The notes below the pieces were generated by a model, which saw only the letters and a program-made list of their open reading frames with translations, was not told where the DNA came from and ran no database searches. A stretch of 64,000 bases of DNA, from assembly GCA_964247975.1 (NCBI GenBank), contig CAXTWH010000008.1, forward strand, positions 1-64,000, written 5' to 3'. Below are positions 1-8,653 of this stretch, one piece after another; position 1 is the stretch's first letter, and each line of letters begins with the position of its first letter. The position numbers and the translations under genes are program-made. Source of the stretch: KBS-96 sp964247975. GTDB lineage: Bacteria; Acidobacteriota; Terriglobia; Bryobacterales; Bryobacteraceae.

Positions 1-160
1 CTTCGACGGTGTAGATCTCGACCTTCTGTTCCTTCAAAAAACATCCAGGTTCCAGCGCGAGGGAATGCCGAGCAGGGATACCGAACACATTCACCCGAAA
101 ACCATCGCCAGGGTTCCTAAGCCGAACACGATAATATAACCAATTGTTTATTGCCTCCAT
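1..160 (-). CDS. Possible 5' end of a divergent gene (partial)
   Basis: An open frame runs leftward from an ATG at 160-158 to the window edge, 53 codons without a stop. It would encode a soluble N-terminus containing RVNVFGIPARHSLALEPG. No Shine-Dalgarno sequence is visible and I recognise no family. It would be divergent from the sugar-oxidation operon that begins at 203, leaving a gap of about 40 bases that would have to hold both promoters. It may be chance reading. Confidence 0.2.
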   Translation of the reverse strand, partial: MEAINNWLYYRVRLRNPGDGFRVNVFGIPARHSLALEPGCFLKEQKVEIYTVE

Positions 161-202
161 AACCACGAACCAAGTTTAAACGCCTTTCCTATTAGGAGAC
201 TC

Positions 203-973
203 ATGGACCAAACGAACCCAACTGGAACGCTCGCCGGCAAAATTGCCCTGATTACGGGTGGAAGCCGAGGTTTAGGGAGAGCAATGGCTTTGGCACTGGC
301 AAAAGAAGGCGCGACCGCTGCCCTGGTAGCCCGCGACACGAAAAAGCTGAATGAAGTAAAAGCCGAAATTGAGCAGTTTGGCGGAAAGGCTCACACCTTT
401 AAAGCCGATGTGACGAGCGAAGAAGATGTAAAGCGGCTCGAATCGGAAGTTTCCGGCCAAGTGGGAAAAGTTCAAATTTTGATCAACAGCGCAGGCATTA
501 ATATTCGCAAAAACCTGGTGGACTTCTCGCTGGGAGAATGGCAAAGCGTTCTCGATTCCAACCTGACCAGCGTTTTTCTGGTGTGCCGCCAATTTGTGCC
601 GCATATGCAGGGAACCGGCTACGGGCGTATCCTCAATTTGAGTTCGATTATGAGCCACGTTTCGCTGCCCGGACGGAGCGCGTATTCATCGAGCAAGGCA
701 GCTCTACTAGGATTAACGCGGGCGCTGGCTTTGGAATTAGCTCCGGAAGGAATCACCGTGAACGGAATCAGCCCCGGGCCGATCGGCACGGAAATGAACT
801 ATCCGGTGATGAACAACCCGGAAGTGAACGCTCAGTTTGTGGCGAGCATTCCGGTAGGCCGTTGGGGCAAAGTGGAAGAAATCGGCGAACTGGCCCGTTA
901 TCTCTGTTCGGATCTGGCCGGGTTTATTACCGGAACAGACATTCTGATTGATGGAGGCTGGTGTGCTAGATGA
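203..973 (+). CDS. SDR family NAD(P)-dependent oxidoreductase
   Basis: Classical short-chain dehydrogenase/reductase of 256 residues, the usual length. The cofactor-binding TGGSRGLG lies at residues 18-25, NSAG (variant of NNAG) at about 95-98, and the catalytic Ser148-Tyr161-Lys165 set in LSSIMSH and YSSSK. The ATG at 203 follows AGGAG at 194-198. It is the first gene of a four-gene operon with a gluconate-dehydrogenase small subunit, a GMC flavoprotein and a sugar-acid dehydratase, so a sugar or sugar-acid substrate (gluconate 5-dehydrogenase-like) is likely. That substrate assignment is inference from context; the fold and chemistry are clear. Confidence 0.9.
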   Translation: MDQTNPTGTLAGKIALITGGSRGLGRAMALALAKEGATAALVARDTKKLNEVKAEIEQFGGKAHTFKADVTSEEDVKRLESEVSGQVGKVQILINSAGINIRKNLVDFSLGEWQSVLDSNLTSVFLVCRQFVPHMQGTGYGRILNLSSIMSHVSLPGRSAYSSSKAALLGLTRALALELAPEGITVNGISPGPIGTEMNYPVMNNPEVNAQFVASIPVGRWGKVEEIGELARYLCSDLAGFITGTDILIDGGWCAR

Positions 974-1568
974 TTTATCGCGCCGCGATGTAGGCACATT
1001 ACTGGCAAAAGTGTTTTCTACCGCTGCCGCGCAGAATTTTCTATCCGGTTGGCTGGCGGCTGCCGACCAGAACCACGTTCATAGCGCCGACAATCATGCT
1101 CCGCCTGAGGCCGACCGATGGACCGGATACAAGCTCCGGTTTTTTACGGCGAAAGAGTTTAAAAACTTGGATGCGTATACGGCTGTTCTGATTCCCACTG
1201 ATGAAACACCGGGCGCGCGTGAAGCGCATGTGGCGCAGTTTGTTGATTTTGTAGTAAATGCCGCAGCGGAATACGATCCGAAAATGCAACAACAATGGCG
1301 CAGCGCGATGCAGTTGTTGGCAAAGAACAACTTTTCTGAGCTTTCACAAGAGGAACAAATCCAATTGATAGAAAAATGGTCGGCAGCAGAACAAAACCCG
1401 AACCATCGCAATGAAGGATTTGCGGAATACAAATTGATTAAAGATTTAACGATACGGGCTTTTTATACATCACGGATCGGATTGATTGACGTGCTGGAAT
1501 ACAAAGGCATCGCCTACTTGCCGCAGTACCCCGGCTGTACTCACCCTGAGCATGGAAACCTGACATGA
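963..1568 (+). CDS. Gluconate 2-dehydrogenase subunit 3 family protein
   Basis: Small (gamma) subunit that partners GMC-type membrane or periplasmic sugar dehydrogenases. The family signature is the IPTDETPGAREAHVAQFVD segment around residue 80, and the length (201 residues) is typical. I chose GTG 963 because GGAGG at 953-957 is well placed before it; TTG 948 and ATG 951 are in frame but lack this. The frame overlaps the SDR stop by 11 bases and the next gene by ATGA. An SRRD motif at the N-terminus followed by a mildly hydrophobic stretch resembles the Tat signal often seen in this family, so export of the complex is possible but not certain. Confidence 0.85.
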   Translation: MLDDLSRRDVGTLLAKVFSTAAAQNFLSGWLAAADQNHVHSADNHAPPEADRWTGYKLRFFTAKEFKNLDAYTAVLIPTDETPGAREAHVAQFVDFVVNAAAEYDPKMQQQWRSAMQLLAKNNFSELSQEEQIQLIEKWSAAEQNPNHRNEGFAEYKLIKDLTIRAFYTSRIGLIDVLEYKGIAYLPQYPGCTHPEHGNLT

Positions 1569-3211
1569 CCAAATACGATGTAGCAATTGTCGGTTCCGGC
1601 GCTTGCGGAGGCTGGGCAGCGATGCAGCTTGGCCAGGCCGGATTCAAAACGGTACTAATTGAAGCCGGGTCGAGCGTCAACCCAGCAAAAGAATTTCATC
1701 ATCGCTGGCCGTATGAACTGCCGTTTCGCGGCGCGGGGCAGCCGGGTTTACTGCGGAAACGCTATCGCGGTTCTACGGAATTTAATTACCGGATCATGAT
1801 TGACGACCAGGAGAACCCGTACACGACTCCGGAAGGGAGGCCATTTCGCTGGTCGCGGTCGCGCGTATTGGGCGGCAGAACGCTGCATTGGGGACGCTGC
1901 GCGGATCGCATGTCGGACCTGGAGTTCAAGGCAGCATCGCGGGACGGCTACGGGGAGAACTGGCCGATCTCTTACCAGGACATTGCGCCTTACTACGACC
2001 GCATTGAACGGTTCATTGGAGTGAGCGCGGAAACGGCTGGCATTCCGCAGTTTCCTGACGGCGCGTTTCAACCGCCGATGGCGTTAAACTGCGCGGAAAC
2101 CATTTTTTCGGCAGCGTCCAAGCGACTCGGCATGAGAGCCACGCAAAGGCGAGTGGCTCAACTGATGCATATGTGGAACAATCGCCCGCCTTGCCATTAC
2201 TGCGGCAACTGCGTTAACGGCTGCGATGTGGGCGCGATGTTCAGCACGGTTTCCACCACGCTACCGCCGGCGTTAAAAACGGGCAACGTTACGGTGTTGT
2301 GCGATTCGGTAGGCAGCCATGTGTTGATGAATGGCGAGAACCGCGCGCGCGGCGTTCGCTATATCGAACGCTACACCAAGCACGAAGTAGAAGTGGAAGC
2401 GAGGGTAGTGATTCTGGCCGGGTCGTCGCTGGAGAACACACGCTTATTATTAAACTCCGCGCGCGGCGGATTAGCAAACAATAGCGGCGTATTAGGCCAT
2501 TATGTGATGGACCAGATCAGCGGGGCGGGAGTGGGCGGTTTTCTGCCGCCGTTGAAAGGCTCGCCTATCCGCAACGACGACGGCAAATCGAGCGGCATCT
2601 ACATCCCGAATTACCAGAACATCGACAAGCCGAACGGCAAGTTCATTCGCGGCTATGCGATGAGCGCCACCGGCGGCGCCATGCAGTATCCGGCGTTTGC
2701 CAGCGAACTGCCGGGCTTCGGCTCCGATTTTAAGAAACAGGTCAAAACTCTTTACCCGTCGTTTGCGCGGGTCTGGATGTCAGGCGGCGAGATGCTGGCC
2801 CGCAAAGAGAATTTCGTGGAGATTGATCCTGAAGTTAAAGACGCCTGGGGCATTCCGGTGCTGCGCATCAACTGCACTCACTGCGATAACGACCAGAAAA
2901 TCTATGACGATTTCTTTGAACGCGCGAAGGAACTGTTCCGGGCTGCCGGCGGCGAAATGATTGAAGCCAGGCCGTCGATCAGCGTACCGGGCAGTTTAAT
3001 TCATGAAGTCGGCTCCTGTCGCATGGGCAGCGATCCTAAAACCAGCATATTGAACTCCTTCTGCCAAACGCACGATGTGAAAAACATTTTCGTGTTTGGC
3101 GGCGGCTGCTTTGTGACTACGGGCGACAAGCATCCAACCCTTACCATGATGGCGTTAACAACGCGCGGATGTGATTACCTGACCGAAGCGGCCAAAAAAG
3201 GCGACGTGTAA
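1565..3211 (+). CDS. GMC family oxidoreductase (FAD sugar dehydrogenase catalytic subunit)
   Basis: A 548-residue glucose-methanol-choline oxidoreductase. The N-terminus has the FAD-binding GSGACGGWAA and a distal EAG; VLGGRTLHWGR is the usual substrate/FAD loop. A Cys-rich CHYCGNCVNGC segment lies near residue 216, and the C-terminal HEVGSCRMG and GDKHPTLTMMAL carry the active-site His pair. It overlaps the small subunit by ATGA, which matches the known gluconate/2-keto-gluconate dehydrogenase pairing. No cytochrome c subunit follows, so the electron acceptor is unknown. It would oxidise a sugar or sugar acid whose product feeds the dehydratase encoded next. Confidence 0.9.
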   Translation: MTKYDVAIVGSGACGGWAAMQLGQAGFKTVLIEAGSSVNPAKEFHHRWPYELPFRGAGQPGLLRKRYRGSTEFNYRIMIDDQENPYTTPEGRPFRWSRSRVLGGRTLHWGRCADRMSDLEFKAASRDGYGENWPISYQDIAPYYDRIERFIGVSAETAGIPQFPDGAFQPPMALNCAETIFSAASKRLGMRATQRRVAQLMHMWNNRPPCHYCGNCVNGCDVGAMFSTVSTTLPPALKTGNVTVLCDSVGSHVLMNGENRARGVRYIERYTKHEVEVEARVVILAGSSLENTRLLLNSARGGLANNSGVLGHYVMDQISGAGVGGFLPPLKGSPIRNDDGKSSGIYIPNYQNIDKPNGKFIRGYAMSATGGAMQYPAFASELPGFGSDFKKQVKTLYPSFARVWMSGGEMLARKENFVEIDPEVKDAWGIPVLRINCTHCDNDQKIYDDFFERAKELFRAAGGEMIEARPSISVPGSLIHEVGSCRMGSDPKTSILNSFCQTHDVKNIFVFGGGCFVTTGDKHPTLTMMALTTRGCDYLTEAAKKGDV

Positions 3212-4912
3212 TTGAAGATAACTAAGCCTAAACGCAAGCTACGCAGCCAGGAATGGTGGAGCAGCTCGGATTATTATAGCTACGCCCGCCGTTCGTGGCT
3301 TTTATCGGAAGGCTTCGCGCCGGATGTGTTCGACGGCAAGCCGGTGATCGGCATTTGCAACTCCTGGAGCGAACTTAACAACTGCAATGCGCATCTGCGC
3401 TCGGTGGCGGATGCCGTGAAACGCGGCGTTTGGGTAGCAGGCGGCTTTCCGTTGGAGTTTCCCACCATTTCGCTAGGCGAAATGTTCATGAAGCCTACCA
3501 GCATGATGTATCGCAACCTAATGGCGATGGATGTGGAAGAATCCATCCGCGCTAATCCGCTGGATGCGGTGGTGCTGCTTTGCGGCTGCGATAAAACTAC
3601 CCCGGCGCAGTTGATGGGCGCGGCCAGCGCAGATTTACCGGCAATTGTGGTTCCTGGCGGCCCGATGATCAGCGGGCAGTGGAAAGACCAAAAGCTGGGC
3701 GCAGGCACTGACGGCAGAAAATATTTCGAGTTGTTCCGGGCAGGCCGCATCACGGAAGAAGAATGGAGCGAGATACAAGGCGGGCTGGCGCGGAGTCCGG
3801 GGCATTGCACGGTGATGGGTACAGCTTCCACCATGACCAGCCTAGCCGAAGCATTAGGGATGACCTTGCCGGGTTGCGCCAATATACCGGCAGTGGACGC
3901 GCGACGGCTAGTAGCAGCGGAAATGAGCGGACGGCGCGCGGTGGAGATGGTTTGGGAAGACCTGCGGCCTTCGCAGATTATGACCGCTGATGCTTTCGAC
4001 AATGCGATTACGGTTGATATGGCGATTGGCGGTTCCACCAATGCGGTGGTTCATCTGATTGCGATGGCGGGACGGCTCGGAATCGATTTGCCGCTCTACC
4101 GGTTTGATGAGATTTCCCGCCGCACTCCCATGCTCGTAAATGTAAAGCCTTCCGGCCAATACCTGATGGAAGATTTTTTCCAGGCGGGCGGCGTAGGGGC
4201 TGTGATGCGCGAAATTCTTTCATTGTTGAAAGCGGACGTTAAAACCGTAAACGGAAAAATTTTGGGTGAGAACGTTCGCAACACTGAATGTTTCCGGCCC
4301 GAAGTAATCAGACCCTACGCCGATCCCTTGCACCCGGAAGGCGGAACAGCGATTCTGAAAGGTAATCTCGCGCCGGATGGAGCAGTGATTAAACAAACAT
4401 CAGCCTCGTCTCATCTTTTGCAGCATCGCGGCCGTGCTTACGTGTTTGAAAATTACGAGCAGATGCGGCAGCAGATCGACGGCGAAGACCTGCCGGTGAC
4501 AGCGGAAACCGTGTTGGTGATGAAAAACTGCGGACCGAAAGGCGGCCCAGGGTTTCCCGAATGGGGCCAGATCCCGATGCCGAAAGCACTGCTGCGCCGG
4601 GAAATCACGGACATGGTACGTATCAGCGACGCGCGAATGAGCGGCACCAGTTTTGGAACAGTGGTGCTGCATGTCACGCCGGAATCCGCGGTGGGTGGTC
4701 CTTTAGGACTGGTTCAAACCGGCGATGAAATTGAATTGAATGTGGAAAAACGCGAGTTAACGCTTCATGTGGCGGAAGCGGAACTGAAGAAACGCCGAGC
4801 AAACTACGTACCCACACCGGCAAAATTCCTACGCGGTTACGCAAAATTATTTACAGACCACGTATTGCAAGCCGACCAGGGCTGCGACTTCGATTTTCTG
4901 CGCTTCAAGTAA
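3212..4912 (+). CDS. IlvD/Edd family dehydratase (aldonate/pentonate dehydratase-like)
   Basis: A 566-residue iron-sulfur dehydratase that would convert an aldonate to its 2-keto-3-deoxy acid. The three cluster cysteines are in VIGICN (about C49), CGCDKTT (about C126) and PGHCTVMGTASTM (about C199); GGSTNAVVHL, KNCGPKGGPGFPE and VRISDARMSGTSFG are conserved active-site segments. The opening LRSQEWW and the CDKTTPAQLMGAAS segment resemble L-arabonate/xylonate dehydratases more than IlvD proper. The TTG start at 3212 directly follows the GMC stop TAA, with no strong ribosome site of its own, suggesting translational coupling. It closes the operon. Confidence 0.88.
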   Translation: MKITKPKRKLRSQEWWSSSDYYSYARRSWLLSEGFAPDVFDGKPVIGICNSWSELNNCNAHLRSVADAVKRGVWVAGGFPLEFPTISLGEMFMKPTSMMYRNLMAMDVEESIRANPLDAVVLLCGCDKTTPAQLMGAASADLPAIVVPGGPMISGQWKDQKLGAGTDGRKYFELFRAGRITEEEWSEIQGGLARSPGHCTVMGTASTMTSLAEALGMTLPGCANIPAVDARRLVAAEMSGRRAVEMVWEDLRPSQIMTADAFDNAITVDMAIGGSTNAVVHLIAMAGRLGIDLPLYRFDEISRRTPMLVNVKPSGQYLMEDFFQAGGVGAVMREILSLLKADVKTVNGKILGENVRNTECFRPEVIRPYADPLHPEGGTAILKGNLAPDGAVIKQTSASSHLLQHRGRAYVFENYEQMRQQIDGEDLPVTAETVLVMKNCGPKGGPGFPEWGQIPMPKALLRREITDMVRISDARMSGTSFGTVVLHVTPESAVGGPLGLVQTGDEIELNVEKRELTLHVAEAELKKRRANYVPTPAKFLRGYAKLFTDHVLQADQGCDFDFLRFK

Positions 4913-4978
4913 TTAAATCGTTCTCACCCTACCCAAACGGCTGGTGTGCTTGCTTCCAAAAATCAGCACACTAGAATC

Positions 4979-5899
4979 ATGAACACAATGAAAACCGACC
5001 TCAGCGGTTTTTCTCAAGCCTTAACAGATTTGGTGGAGAAAGCGGTGCAAGGCACGGTGGCGATAAAAGCAGCGCCGTACCGGGTAGTGAGCGGTATTGC
5101 CTTAAGCGAAAACCTGATTGCTACTACGCACCACACGCTGCGCCGGGAACAGCGCATTTTTGTGCGCCAAGCCGACGGAGCCGAAGGTGAAGCCGTGATC
5201 ATCGGTAGAGATCCGCACATTGATGTAGCCATTCTGAAAGCGGAAGGGTTGAACTTAAAGCCGCTGGAACTTTGCCGGCCGGAACAGTTGAAAGCAGGCG
5301 CTTTGGCGGCGGTAGTTGGTTTAACCGTTGACGCGGGGCCGACGGCCAGCCTCGGCATTTTAGGAGCAGTCGCGGGACCGCGGCGCACCTGGCGCAGCGG
5401 CAGTCTAGACCAGTTTCTGCGCCTGGATGTGAATTTGTATCCTTCGCAATCCGGAGCAGCCGTGGTGGATACGGAAGCTCAACTGATCGGATTGGCGACA
5501 CCGGCATTGTCCAGGCATTCCACTATGGCTATTCCCGCTTCCACACTGAAGAAGCTGGCTGAAGAATTATCGCAACAGGGCAGAATCCGCCAAGGCTATG
5601 TCGGCGTGGGAGTTCAGCCGGTGGCGATTCCCGCTGCTTACCGCGAGAAGTTGGGCAACGCGGCAGAAACCGGGCTGATTGTGTTGACGGTAGAAACCGG
5701 GTCGCCGGCGGAGAAAGCAGGCATTCTGCTCGGCGATATTCTGGCGCGATTCGGCGATAAACCGGTGAGCGATGTGGAAGATTTGCACGCTGCGCTGCGC
5801 GGAGACAACGTGGGGCGCGACGTAAAGGTAGTGCTGCTGCGAGGCGGCGAAGTGGTGGAAGCAACCGTGAGCGTGGTGGAAAGAACAGGAAGAAAATAA
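4979..5899 (+). CDS. HtrA-like trypsin-fold protease with PDZ domain, non-canonical active site
   Basis: About 306 residues with a trypsin-like domain then a C-terminal PDZ domain (KAGILLGDILARFGDKPV). The triad can still be read: His in LIATTHHTL, Asp in DPHIDVAILK, Ser in PSQSGAAVVD. The oxyanion loop is SQSGAA rather than the usual GNSGGP, so activity may be weak or altered. There is no signal peptide or membrane anchor, unlike DegP or DegS, so a cytoplasmic location is suggested. I prefer ATG 4979 to the upstream GTG 4946. The next gene is a canonical paralogue two bases after the stop. Confidence 0.8.
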   Translation: MNTMKTDLSGFSQALTDLVEKAVQGTVAIKAAPYRVVSGIALSENLIATTHHTLRREQRIFVRQADGAEGEAVIIGRDPHIDVAILKAEGLNLKPLELCRPEQLKAGALAAVVGLTVDAGPTASLGILGAVAGPRRTWRSGSLDQFLRLDVNLYPSQSGAAVVDTEAQLIGLATPALSRHSTMAIPASTLKKLAEELSQQGRIRQGYVGVGVQPVAIPAAYREKLGNAAETGLIVLTVETGSPAEKAGILLGDILARFGDKPVSDVEDLHAALRGDNVGRDVKVVLLRGGEVVEATVSVVERTGRK

Positions 5900-5900
5900 C

Positions 5901-6752
5901 ATGCCATTACCGGTACCGGGCCACTTGGCGGATGCGCTGCGCCGCTCCACTGTTCAGGTGCTCATCGAAAATAAACGTCATGGAGGAACCGGCTCCGGCA
6001 TTGCGATTCCGGGAAATCGTTTGCTGACCAATGCCCACGTGGCAGGCAATGGGCGCATCACGATTGAATCCTGGGACGGCAAGCGAACTACGGCCACGGT
6101 GGAACGGTTGGACCCACAGCGGGACTTGGCCTTACTGTCCGTGCCTCGCCTGGAAATTCCGCCGGTGATTCTGGGCGATTCCGACAAATTGAAACCGGGA
6201 ACGCCGGTGGTGGCAGTCGGCAATCCGCTGGGCTTTGTGGGAGCCGTGTCGAGCGGCGTGGTTTACTCGGTGCAGCCCATTTCACAAGGCGGCCCCAAGT
6301 GGATTCAAGCGGATGTGCGGCTTGCGCCGGGCAACTCCGGCGGACCGCTGGCTAATTTTCAAGGGCAAGTGGTGGGGCTGAATACCATGATGACGAGTTC
6401 CGGCATGGCGCTTGCCATTCCCAGCCGCGCCCTGCAACATTTTCTGGTGCCTGCCGCCGCGCGCAGAAGCCTAGGCGTGGTGGTTTCGCCGGTGCAACAG
6501 AAAACGGGCCAGCGCGGATTAATGATTCTGGAGCTTGTTCCGAACGGCGCGGCGGAAAAAGGTTCTTTGCTGCCTGGAGATATTCTGGCCGGTGCTTCCG
6601 GCAGGCGGTTCCAAACGGTTGACGATCTGCAAACAACCATTGACGAAGCAACGGACTCGGTTCTGCGGCTGGAATTCTACCGGGCCGGTAAAGCGGAACT
6701 CAGGCGAGTCGTGGTTCAACTGCAGGCGGAGCGAATGGGAAAAGCGGCTTGA
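5901..6752 (+). CDS. HtrA-like serine protease (trypsin-like plus PDZ)
   Basis: 283 residues. The triad is canonical: His in LLTNAHVAG, Asp in DPQRDLALL, Ser in APGNSGGPL, with VGNPLG typical of HtrA enzymes. A single PDZ-like domain follows (GSLLPGDILAGASGRRF). No signal peptide or transmembrane helix precedes the protease domain. AGGAAG is placed before ATG 5901. It forms an operon with the degenerate protease upstream and a LuxR-type regulator overlapping its stop by TTGA. The pair may form a mixed oligomer; that is inference. Confidence 0.85.
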   Translation: MPLPVPGHLADALRRSTVQVLIENKRHGGTGSGIAIPGNRLLTNAHVAGNGRITIESWDGKRTTATVERLDPQRDLALLSVPRLEIPPVILGDSDKLKPGTPVVAVGNPLGFVGAVSSGVVYSVQPISQGGPKWIQADVRLAPGNSGGPLANFQGQVVGLNTMMTSSGMALAIPSRALQHFLVPAAARRSLGVVVSPVQQKTGQRGLMILELVPNGAAEKGSLLPGDILAGASGRRFQTVDDLQTTIDEATDSVLRLEFYRAGKAELRRVVVQLQAERMGKAA

Positions 6753-7342
6753 TTCGCGTCGTCATCATTGCGGAATTGATTTCCCATGCGCATGGCTTGG
6801 CCGATCTGCTGGCCCAGGACGAGCGCATGAACATCATTCACGTCGCTGACCGGTTAAACGGATTGCCGGAAGGGATTGAGGACATAACCGACGTGCTGAT
6901 TGCGGAAGGTCTCGCGCCGGACAAAATTCCCTTTCCGGGTCCGCCGGTGGTGGTCGTGAGCGATGGCCCCGCGCATCGCGAGATTTTTGCTCGTGATGTT
7001 CATGCTTGGCTGCCGCGCCGCGCTTCTCAAACAGAAGTAACGGCGGCAGTGGCAGCGGCTGCCGCTCATCTTTATGTGATGACCGGCGATCAGGTAAAGC
7101 AAAAAGCGCGAACGGTGCGAACTGAAACAAGCAATGAACGGCCAGAATCGTTAACGCCCAGGGAACTGCAAGTGCTGCAAACGCTGGCGAACGGTTCCGG
7201 CAATAAAGAAATTGCTGATCGGCTCGGCGTTTCCAACAATACGGTGAAGTTTCACATTGCGCAGATCATGGCCAAGCTAGGCGCGCACAGCCGTACGGAA
7301 GCCGTTACTATCGGCATGCGGCGCGGTTTGGTGCCGGTGTAA
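6749..7342 (+). CDS. LuxR/NarL-type transcriptional regulator with degenerate receiver
   Basis: 197 residues. The C-terminal 65 residues form a GerE/LuxR helix-turn-helix (LTPRELQVLQTLANG ... NKEIADRLGVSNNTVKFHI). The N-terminal 120 residues have the length of a CheY-like receiver, but I cannot find the acidic pocket, phospho-acceptor Asp and Lys in their usual order, so phosphorylation is doubtful. The TTG start overlaps the protease stop, indicating translational coupling. An unphosphorylated regulator tied to two proteases suggests signal input other than a histidine kinase; this is inference. Confidence 0.8.
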   Translation: MIRVVIIAELISHAHGLADLLAQDERMNIIHVADRLNGLPEGIEDITDVLIAEGLAPDKIPFPGPPVVVVSDGPAHREIFARDVHAWLPRRASQTEVTAAVAAAAAHLYVMTGDQVKQKARTVRTETSNERPESLTPRELQVLQTLANGSGNKEIADRLGVSNNTVKFHIAQIMAKLGAHSRTEAVTIGMRRGLVPV

Positions 7343-7506
7343 ACAGCGTATATTCTTCAGAGATTCAGGAAGATTGCACAAAGCTGCTCAACGAAAGTTT
7401 CGAGCGCCGGGACAGCATTTACTTCCGCATTTGCCAGCAGTGAGAAGGTGATTCAGCGGCCGCTCTTGGTTTGCAGATAGCCGGAAAGAGCGGAAAAAAC
7501 AAAATT

Positions 7507-7550
7507 GGGTCCAGACTGGCTGGACCCGACGCTCTCAAACTGTTTGAGAG
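7507..7550. terminator. Two tandem perfect hairpins between convergent genes
   Basis: GGGTCCAG (7507-7514) pairs with CTGGACCC (7520-7527) over a 5-base loop, and CTCTCAAA (7532-7539) pairs with TTTGAGAG (7543-7550) over a 3-base loop. They lie between the LuxR gene (+) and a gene ending at 7571 (-). There is no long T-tract, so this is a probable but not classical bidirectional terminator. The rest of 7343-7570 shows nothing I can name. Confidence 0.5.
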
Positions 7551-7570
7551 GCTGTATATTGCGTTCCCAA

Positions 7571-8632
7571 TTACTTTTGCGTGCCCCAAAGGATAAAGGG
7601 ATGGCAATCCTCTTCTTCACAACTCTGTCCCGTCATGCGCACTGAATAGTGCCCTTTCAGCAATTTATTAACACCATCTTCAACATTCTGGGCGAAGAAA
7701 ATTAGCCGAGTTCCATCTGTCTGATCCGCGACCACAATGCGCGGAATCAAGGTACTTGTCTGATCAGATAGCAATATTTTTGTTTCGTTTGAGGCGCTCG
7801 AGTTGTCCGGAATCGCTACACGTGCCGTGCGCATGCTTGCGCTATCTAATGCGCGAGGTGCAGTTTGCTGGGCTGTCACTGGGGCAGTGACCTCTTTTAC
7901 TTCGAGCTTTCCCGCAACCGAAGCTTTATTCTCTGCGCCATTCAAATCAACCGACATAGTGTTTTTGCGTTCGCTTCCACTGAGCAGGCTTGTTTTGCCG
8001 GAAATGATGGGCCATATCGCCCCAGATCGTGAGCCAGTTACAAGATGCAAGCCGGTGCTGCTCGCTTCATACAAGCTGCTGATATAAGCATAGCTATCCC
8101 AACGATCGCCAACTTTGGTGGAAACCGTAATTACGGCGCTGATTGAGCCAGAAGCTACTTCTGTAATGCCGCTGGAGGATGAGATAAAGTGTCCAATCGC
8201 TCGCCACGGAACAGGGCGTTCTTGCGCATCGAACAACAAAATGGTCAGTTCCGCATCGAAGCCATCATGACTGTGGCCATAATTAAGGACCATGAGATCG
8301 TCCGCGCCCTCGCCGGTAAGCTTTGCACTCCAAACTTCACAGGTGAGCACGCCACTCGCTGGGATAGTTGTCTTCCATTTCGCTCCCGCTGCATCCATTC
8401 CTGCAATAGATAGTCCTTCGCTGGAATAACTGAGTTGGATTGCATTTTTCCAAGCCAAGCCTTGAGAGGCATCGACGCAATCCGTCACTTTTGTCTGGGG
8501 GAAAGGACGTGAAAGCACGGACTGCAGTTGGGGTGGGAATCTGGTACTTTGCGGCGTTTGGGCCCATAATACAGTTCCCGCCAAGCTCACGGCACAGATA
8601 AGTACGCGATTTAAATTAATCACTAATTTCAT
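7571..8632 (-). CDS. Secreted protein of unknown function
   Basis: 353 residues with a clear signal peptide (LICAVSLAGTVLWA, cleavage near residue 24). The mature part has a segment ADDLMVLNYGHSHDGFDAELTI reminiscent of beta-propeller or calcium-binding FG-GAP style repeats, but a single copy is not enough to assign it. Four cysteines (two near residues 51 and 95, two in the C-terminal SCEEEDCHPF) could form disulfides. It lies 21 bases after another secreted protein gene on the same strand and is probably co-transcribed. No family recognised. Confidence 0.65.
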   Translation of the reverse strand: MKLVINLNRVLICAVSLAGTVLWAQTPQSTRFPPQLQSVLSRPFPQTKVTDCVDASQGLAWKNAIQLSYSSEGLSIAGMDAAGAKWKTTIPASGVLTCEVWSAKLTGEGADDLMVLNYGHSHDGFDAELTILLFDAQERPVPWRAIGHFISSSSGITEVASGSISAVITVSTKVGDRWDSYAYISSLYEASSTGLHLVTGSRSGAIWPIISGKTSLLSGSERKNTMSVDLNGAENKASVAGKLEVKEVTAPVTAQQTAPRALDSASMRTARVAIPDNSSASNETKILLSDQTSTLIPRIVVADQTDGTRLIFFAQNVEDGVNKLLKGHYSVRMTGQSCEEEDCHPFILWGTQK

Positions 8633-8653
8633 TTTTGGGTATTCTCATGAAAC

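Noticed and set aside
3280..4041. Long minus-strand frame of 253 codons opposite the dehydratase
   Set aside because: Shadow of the IlvD/Edd gene; Ser/Ala-rich with no family and no ribosome site.
7460..7493. CCGCTCTT/AAGAGCGG inverted repeat as a terminator of the LuxR gene
   Set aside because: 18-base loop and A-run instead of T-run after the stem on the plus strand; the two hairpins at 7507-7550 are better.
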